Origin: an uncultured Comamonadaceae bacterium
GTDB taxonomy: Bacteria > Pseudomonadota > Gammaproteobacteria > Burkholderiales > Burkholderiaceae_C
Length of the DNA: 9,158 bases
NCBI GenBank assembly: GCA_937893415.1
Contig: CALBWZ010000171.1
Coordinates: forward strand, 1-9,158
Reading direction: 5' to 3'
Position numbers and translations under genes: made by a program. Every line of letters begins with the position of its first letter. Within the stretch, counting starts at the first letter, position 1. The notes beneath the pieces are model-generated. The model was not told the origin of the DNA and made no database searches. It was given only the letters and a program-made list of their open reading frames with translations. Below, in pieces: positions 5,558 through 9,158 of this stretch.

Positions 5558-5591
5558 AAGCCTGAAAGCAGACCTGCTTTCAGGCTTTTTT
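5558..5591 (+). terminator. Intrinsic terminator after tRNA-Leu
   Basis: A 14-bp perfect inverted repeat, AAGCCTGAAAGCAG (5558-5571) and CTGCTTTCAGGCTT (5574-5587), is followed by a T run to 5591. It begins 7 nt after the tRNA CCA end. On the minus strand the hairpin is followed by AATTTTT, so it may also stop transcripts from the convergent regulator gene ending at 5654. Confidence 0.92.
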
Positions 5592-5653
5592 CTTGGGCGT
5601 TCGAAACCTGTCGTTTGACAGCTTATTAAATGTCACTCTTGCCACCATTCAAC

Positions 5654-6145
5654 TTAAGCTAAATGGCCCAATGGCAGCGCAGTGGTTGACTTGATGCACG
5701 CCAACATAATATTCGAGCGTATATTGGCCACGCCTTGTATGCGTATTAAGCGCTTGAACACATGGTCGGACAGTGCTTGTAAATCTGTAGCCACAATTTG
5801 CAACACGTAGTCGGCGTCACCCGCTATTGAGTAGCACTCCAACACAGCGTCAACATTCGCGACAGCTTGCTCAAACACAGACCCCTCGTCGCTGTGACGC
5901 GTCAACGTGACGTAGGTGATGGCACGCACACCCAACCCAATGCTGGCAGGGTCTAACAAGGCAACATAGCGGCGGATAAGACCAGCCTGCTCCAGTCGCT
6001 GCACACGCCTGCTGATTTGCGACGGTGATAAATGCACGCGCTCGCCCAACATATGGTGTGTGGCTTTGGCGTCGGCCTGCATAGCTGCCAACAAGCGCAC
6101 GTCACTTACATCAAGCATTGAATCTATATTTTTAGTTAATTTCAT
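5654..6145 (-). CDS. AsnC/Lrp-family transcriptional regulator
   Basis: A 163-residue DNA-binding regulator. The N-terminal winged helix-turn-helix covers about residues 11-65 (LDVSDVRLLAAMQADAK, then LSPSQISRRVQRLEQAGLI at 39-57 as the recognition region). The C-terminal RAM effector and oligomerisation domain covers about 72-155, with CYSIAGDADYVLQIVATD at 104-121. Such proteins usually sense amino acids. Its divergent position next to hppD, 123 bp apart, suggests control of tyrosine/phenylalanine breakdown and autoregulation through the dyad at 6131-6182; this is inferred. The start at 6145 is chosen as the longest ATG; an ATG at 6118 (MLDVSDVRLL) would also fit the family, and neither has a clear ribosome site. 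The closest members are specific Lrp-like paralogues rather than global Lrp. Confidence 0.92.
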   Translation of the reverse strand: MKLTKNIDSMLDVSDVRLLAAMQADAKATHHMLGERVHLSPSQISRRVQRLEQAGLIRRYVALLDPASIGLGVRAITYVTLTRHSDEGSVFEQAVANVDAVLECYSIAGDADYVLQIVATDLQALSDHVFKRLIRIQGVANIRSNIMLACIKSTTALPLGHLA

Positions 6146-6182
6146 GCAGTAATTATGCGTTTTTTACTGATTAACCGCTAAA
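6131..6182. promoter_or_regulatory. Nested AT-rich dyad between the Lrp-type gene and hppD
   Basis: Three inverted pairs share roughly one centre near 6155-6158: TTTA/TAAA (6131-6134/6179-6182), GTTAAT/ATTAAC (6135-6140/6170-6175) and CAGTAA/TTACTG (6147-6152/6164-6169). Lrp/AsnC operators are AT-rich imperfect palindromes, and the site overlaps the regulator's own start codon. An autoregulatory and hppD-controlling site is therefore plausible. It is proposed from symmetry alone. Confidence 0.45.
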
Positions 6183-6268
6183 TATGCATGCTATTTTCGC
6201 CTTAAATTGTCCAAAATACACATCATGTGGCCATTGACCACAAACACACAACAATAGGACGCATCATC

Positions 6269-7429
6269 ATGAGTGATTTATTTGACAACCCAATGGGCTT
6301 AATGGGCTTTGAGTTCGTAGAGTTCGCATCCCCAACACCCGGCGTTTTAGAACCGGTGTTTGAACGAATGGGTTTTAGCCTAGTGGCCAAACACCGCTCA
6401 AAAGACGTGGTGCTATACCGACAAGGCGACATCAACTTTATCGTCAACCGAGAACCCAATAGCGTTGCAGGATTTTTTGCAGCCGAGCATGGGCCATGCG
6501 CGTGTGGCATGGCGTTCCGCGTTCGCGACGCCCACCTTGCCTACAAACGTGCCCTTGAGTTGGGCGCTCAACCCATTGAACTAAACCCAGGCCCTATGGA
6601 GCTCAACCTACCGGCTATTAAAGGCATTGGTGGCGCACCGTTGTATTTAATTGACCGCTTTGAAGCAGGCAAATCTATTTACGATATTGATTTTGAGTTC
6701 ATAGACGGTGTTGAACGCAACCCAGCAGGTCATGGCTTACAACTCATTGACCACCTCACCCACAATGTGTACCGCGGGCGGATGGGGTTTTGGTCAAGCT
6801 TTTATGAACGCTTGTTCAATTTTAAAGAAATTAGGTTCTTTGACATCAAAGGCGAGTACACAGGCTTAACGTCCAAGGCACTCACAGCGCCTGATGGAAA
6901 AATTCGTATTCCGCTGAATGAAGAGACCAGCCAAGGTGGCGGGCAAATTGAGGAGTACCTCATGGCCTTCAACGGCGAAGGCATTCAACACATTGCGCTC
7001 ATTTGTGACGATTTGGTAGCCACTGTAGACAGGCTTGTGCTGGCGGGTGTGCCGTTGATGGCAGCACCCAGCGAGACTTACTACGGCATGCTCGAAGAAC
7101 GTTTGCCAAGGCACGGCCACCACGTGCCCGATTTGCAAACACGGGGTATTTTGATGGATGGCACCACCGATGGCGGCCAGCCGCGCTTGCTGCTGCAAAT
7201 CTTCTCCACTGCCCAACTAGGCCCAGTATTTTTTGAATTTATACAACGCCAAGGCGATGATGGCTTTGGCGAGGGCAATTTTAAAGCCTTGTTTGAATCA
7301 TTAGAGCGAGACCAAATGAAACGCGGCGTATTGAAACCTGCCTCCCCTGCCTCACCTGCAGCGCTTGCTAAACTTTCTAAACTCGGCGCTGAAGCCGCAC
7401 CAGCCGTGGCTACAAGCGACAAGATGTAA
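6269..7429 (+). CDS. hppD: 4-hydroxyphenylpyruvate dioxygenase
   Basis: A cytoplasmic Fe(II) dioxygenase that converts 4-hydroxyphenylpyruvate to homogentisate in tyrosine degradation. The 386-residue protein has two vicinal-oxygen-chelate halves. The 2-His-1-carboxylate metal site is complete: H162 in [14 protein letters not shown]241 in GIQHIAL and E323 in [20 protein letters not shown], one residue offset from the numbering I know for the Pseudomonas enzyme. [18 protein letters not shown] (214-231) is also a family signature. The ATG at 6269 is chosen because AGGA (6256-6259) lies upstream and the family begins [10 protein letters not shown]; a GTG at 6227 is open in frame but adds an unsupported extension. 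Residues from about 357 form a Pro/Ala-rich tail beyond the conserved domain. Divergent from an AsnC/Lrp regulator. The homogentisate dioxygenase gene is not in the window. Confidence 0.97.
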   Translation: MSDLFDNPMGLMGFEFVEFASPTPGVLEPVFERMGFSLVAKHRSKDVVLYRQGDINFIVNREPNSVAGFFAAEHGPCACGMAFRVRDAHLAYKRALELGAQPIELNPGPMELNLPAIKGIGGAPLYLIDRFEAGKSIYDIDFEFIDGVERNPAGHGLQLIDHLTHNVYRGRMGFWSSFYERLFNFKEIRFFDIKGEYTGLTSKALTAPDGKIRIPLNEETSQGGGQIEEYLMAFNGEGIQHIALICDDLVATVDRLVLAGVPLMAAPSETYYGMLEERLPRHGHHVPDLQTRGILMDGTTDGGQPRLLLQIFSTAQLGPVFFEFIQRQGDDGFGEGNFKALFESLERDQMKRGVLKPASPASPAALAKLSKLGAEAAPAVATSDKM

Positions 7430-7432
7430 CAA

Positions 7433-7455
7433 CAAAATCGCCTGATCGAATTTTG
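7433..7455. terminator. Weak AT-rich hairpin between hppD and the HNH gene
   Basis: CAAAATCG (7433-7440) can pair with CGAATTTTG (7447-7455) with one bulged A and loop CCTGAT, just after the hppD stop. It is short and has no good T run, so at most it is a weak terminator for the convergent hppD and HNH genes. Confidence 0.25.
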
Positions 7456-7479
7456 TAATTACTGGACTCGCAAGCTCAG

Positions 7480-8040
7480 TTACTGATTCAACAGCCTAGA
7501 GCCTTCCGGCAAATGGGCCGCCAAAAATGTCATTTGATCGGCCAATATGCGCCGATTTCGCAGTATGAAGTCTTCCCACAAATTAGGCTTGTACGGCACG
7601 TACAGCAGCGGCATACGGGCTTGCTCTGGCGTGCGGTTGCCCTTTCGGTGATTACAACCTCTGCAAGCAGTCACCACATTGGTCCACACGTCCTGGCCGC
7701 CCTGCCCTTGCGGCTTGATGTGCTCGCGGGTCAGCAGGCCATCCATGACACGGGCGCCGCAATAAGCGCAGGTGTAACGGTCACGCAGAAAAAGCTTGTC
7801 ATTTGTTAGCGCACACTTTTGCTCAAACGGGTTCACACGAGGCACGCCTTGCGTACCAATGATGGCGCTGACGCCGATAACCGATTGACGCCCTGTCTGG
7901 GCATTCATGCCACCACGAAACAACGCTATACGGGCACCCATCTCCCATTGCACCTCATTGGCTGCGTAATGCAACACCGCTTGCTCTGACGTGATCCACG
8001 ACTGCGGTAAGCCGTGGCCCGATAAACGCAACACTCTCAC
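7480..8040 (-). CDS. HNH endonuclease family protein
   Basis: A 186-residue protein with a C-terminal HNH nuclease domain. The domain shows C91-x2-C94 (RYTCAYCG), H107 in LTREHIKP, N121 in WTNVVTACRGCN, C126-x2-C129 and H131. This fits the zinc-stabilised beta-beta-alpha-metal fold, and TCAYCG...REHI...NVVTACRGCN...KGNRTPEQA is the pattern of a stand-alone HNH group common in proteobacterial chromosomes. The N-terminal half (LRLSGHGLPQSWITSEQAVLHY region) is conserved in that group but has no known activity. The start is the GTG at 8040, because AAAGGA lies 7 nt upstream and the product then begins right before RVLRLS. A GTG at 8106 is also open but lacks a ribosome site. Its biological role is unknown; no methyltransferase or phage genes accompany it. 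Confidence 0.88.
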   Translation of the reverse strand: MRVLRLSGHGLPQSWITSEQAVLHYAANEVQWEMGARIALFRGGMNAQTGRQSVIGVSAIIGTQGVPRVNPFEQKCALTNDKLFLRDRYTCAYCGARVMDGLLTREHIKPQGQGGQDVWTNVVTACRGCNHRKGNRTPEQARMPLLYVPYKPNLWEDFILRNRRILADQMTFLAAHLPEGSRLLNQ

Positions 8041-8047
8041 TGATGGG

Positions 8048-8053
8048 TCCTTT
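8048..8053 (-). promoter_or_regulatory. Ribosome binding site of the HNH gene
   Basis: AAAGGA on the minus strand, 7 nt before the GTG at 8040. It is the best Shine-Dalgarno seen near this gene and decides the start codon. Confidence 0.75.
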
Positions 8054-8168
8054 ATCAATGCACACCCGAAGATGTGCTTACAAATAGGCCTGCAGCAGCC
8101 ATGCACTTTGGCTTGCCACTGATGATGTTATAGCCGGGATTGATGACAAGACAGGTCCTTTACAGATG

Positions 8169-8207
8169 AGGCCTTAAGAATCAGTCAAAATAGACTCTTT
8201 TAAGCCT
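8169..8207 (+). other. Imperfect hairpin in the ribF leader region
   Basis: AGGC(C)TTAA (8169-8177) can pair with TTAAGCCT (8200-8207), with a bulged C and a loop of about 22 nt, followed by TTATTA. It lies 17 nt before the ribF start. It does not resemble the FMN riboswitch. It may be a promoter-region dyad, a weak structure in the leader, or chance. Confidence 0.25.
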
Positions 8208-8223
8208 TTATTACCGACCCGTC

Positions 8224-9158
8224 ATGCGCACTTACCACGGACTACCCACCAGTCACAGCAATGCCCTGCTGGCCAGTAGCTGCGCCTTAACCATCGGCAA
8301 CTTTGATGGCGTGCACCGCGGCCATCAGGCTATGCTGGCGCTGCTGACCAACGAGGCCCGCCTGCGCGGTATACCCAGCTGCGTCATGGTGTTTGAGCCT
8401 CACCCGCGCGACTATTTCGCGCAAGCGCTTAACAAGCCTGACGCAGCACCAGCCCGTATCGCCAGCTTGCGCGACAAGCTGGCTGCACTCAAAGACTGTG
8501 GTGTTGACCAGTGCGTGGTGCTGCCTTTTGATGCGCGTTTGGCCAGCCAAACGCCACAAGACTTCATCAACAACACGCTGGTCGCTGGCTTGGGTGTGCA
8601 GTACATATTGGTGGGCGACGACTTCAGATTTGGTGCCAAGCGCGCTGGTGACTACGCCTTGCTAGACCGCGAAGGTCAGCGCTTGGGCTTCGATGTAGCG
8701 CGCATGATGAGCTATGAAGTACACGGCCTTAGGATTTCAAGCTCAGCTGTGCGAGAGGCCCTACACACGGGTGATATGACCCAAGCGGCGGCTCTGCTGG
8801 GCCGCCCCTACCGCATCTCTGGCCACGTGGTGCATGGCCGCAAGCTGGGACGTGAGCTGGGCTTCAGAACGCTTAACCTGCGGTTTAGGCACAGCAAGCC
8901 CGCGGCGACAGGCATTTTTGTGGTTCAAGTACATGGCTTGGGCGAACACGCCATTGCCGGAGTCGCCAGCTTGGGGGTTAGGCCCTCGCTGGACGCCGAC
9001 GACGTCAATGGTGGCCGCGTGCTGCTAGAGACTCACTGCCTAGATTGGCCACAGCCCATGGCAGATGCGCTAACTGGCGGTGAAGCCTACGGTAAAATCA
9101 TAGCGGTGGATTTATTGCACAAACTACACGACGAACGCAAATACGACGGTCTCGATGC
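8224..9158 (+). CDS. ribF: Bifunctional riboflavin kinase/FAD synthetase, 3' end outside window
   Basis: RibF phosphorylates riboflavin to FMN and adenylates FMN to FAD in the cytoplasm. The frame is open from the ATG at 8224 to the window edge (311 codons plus 2 bases). Since the family is about 310-330 residues, only a few codons should be missing. The N-terminal FAD-synthetase domain shows LTIGNFDGVHRGHQAML (22-38; the H-x-G-H nucleotidyl-transfer motif), FEPHPRDYF (57-65), VGDDFRFGAKRAGD (130-143) and ISSSAVREAL (171-180). The C-terminal kinase domain begins at GRPYRISGHVVHGRKLGRE (193-211), with TLNL (216-219) and LLETH (267-271), whose glutamate is the expected catalytic base. The usual Pro of the PTxN motif is Arg (FRTLNL), which may be a lineage trait. 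No strong Shine-Dalgarno precedes the start. In this group ileS commonly follows ribF, but that lies outside. Confidence 0.95.
   Translation, partial: MRTYHGLPTSHSNALLASSCALTIGNFDGVHRGHQAMLALLTNEARLRGIPSCVMVFEPHPRDYFAQALNKPDAAPARIASLRDKLAALKDCGVDQCVVLPFDARLASQTPQDFINNTLVAGLGVQYILVGDDFRFGAKRAGDYALLDREGQRLGFDVARMMSYEVHGLRISSSAVREALHTGDMTQAAALLGRPYRISGHVVHGRKLGRELGFRTLNLRFRHSKPAATGIFVVQVHGLGEHAIAGVASLGVRPSLDADDVNGGRVLLETHCLDWPQPMADALTGGEAYGKIIAVDLLHKLHDERKYDGLD

Noticed and set aside
5464..5591. tRNA-Leu as a possible genomic-island attachment site
   Set aside because: No integrase follows and no second copy of the tRNA 3' end is visible; the next gene is an ordinary AsnC/Lrp regulator.
8078..8149. 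A 23-codon minus-strand mini-ORF (TTG start) preceded by a second copy of AAAGGACC, upstream of the HNH gene
   Set aside because: The 9-bp repeat GGTCCTTTA (8046-8054 and 8154-8162) is real, but the mini-ORF has a rare start codon, no distinctive peptide and no other support; noted only as a possible leader.
8041..8223. Search for an FMN riboswitch ahead of ribF
   Set aside because: The conserved RFN elements (AGGGTGAAATTCCC-type and CCGGCGG-type blocks) are absent.
8287..8665. Several 75-90 codon ORFs on both strands after the HNH gene
   Set aside because: They lie inside ribF, which is open from 8224 to the window edge and carries all the RibF motifs.

Overview
The window looks like ordinary chromosome from a betaproteobacterium of the order Burkholderiales, most likely near the Comamonadaceae. 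I infer this from the character of the HppD, CysM, RibF and ValS sequences, moderate GC content, and the pairing of an AsnC/Lrp regulator with hppD. The genus cannot be fixed by eye. I see no transposase, prophage, CRISPR array or toxin-antitoxin pair.

Left part (1-1050): the 3' end of valS runs rightward into a perfect 12-bp hairpin terminator. A leftward gene for a small TusA/SirA-type sulfur carrier converges on the same hairpin.

Thiamine block (about 1100-3830): this is the most interesting region. A rightward unit has a promoter/operator-like stretch, a recognisable but eroded TPP riboswitch (1185-1264), a 64-codon ORF of unknown nature, and thiD (HMP/HMP-P kinase). It meets a leftward unit tail to tail. 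That unit has its own promoter, an intact TPP riboswitch (3677-3768), a long hairpin leader, and cytX, an NCS1-family transporter expected to import hydroxymethylpyrimidine. The two coding regions overlap by 50 bp. Together they form a TPP-controlled pyrimidine salvage module: CytX imports HMP and ThiD phosphorylates it for thiamine diphosphate synthesis. The poorly preserved stretch between the first riboswitch and thiD may mark where a biosynthetic gene such as thiC was lost, but that is only a hypothesis.

Middle (3850-5591): a leftward two-gene unit, cysM (cysteine synthase B) then a zinc-ribbon NUDIX hydrolase, separated by 7 nt. Divergent from it is tRNA-Leu(CAA) with its own promoter and a strong intrinsic terminator.

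Right part (5654-9158): an AsnC/Lrp-family regulator is divergent from hppD (4-hydroxyphenylpyruvate dioxygenase, tyrosine catabolism), with a nested AT-rich dyad between them that could be the regulator's operator. A leftward stand-alone HNH endonuclease gene follows. Last is ribF (FAD synthetase/riboflavin kinase), which starts at 8224, stays open to the window edge and lacks only its extreme 3' end.
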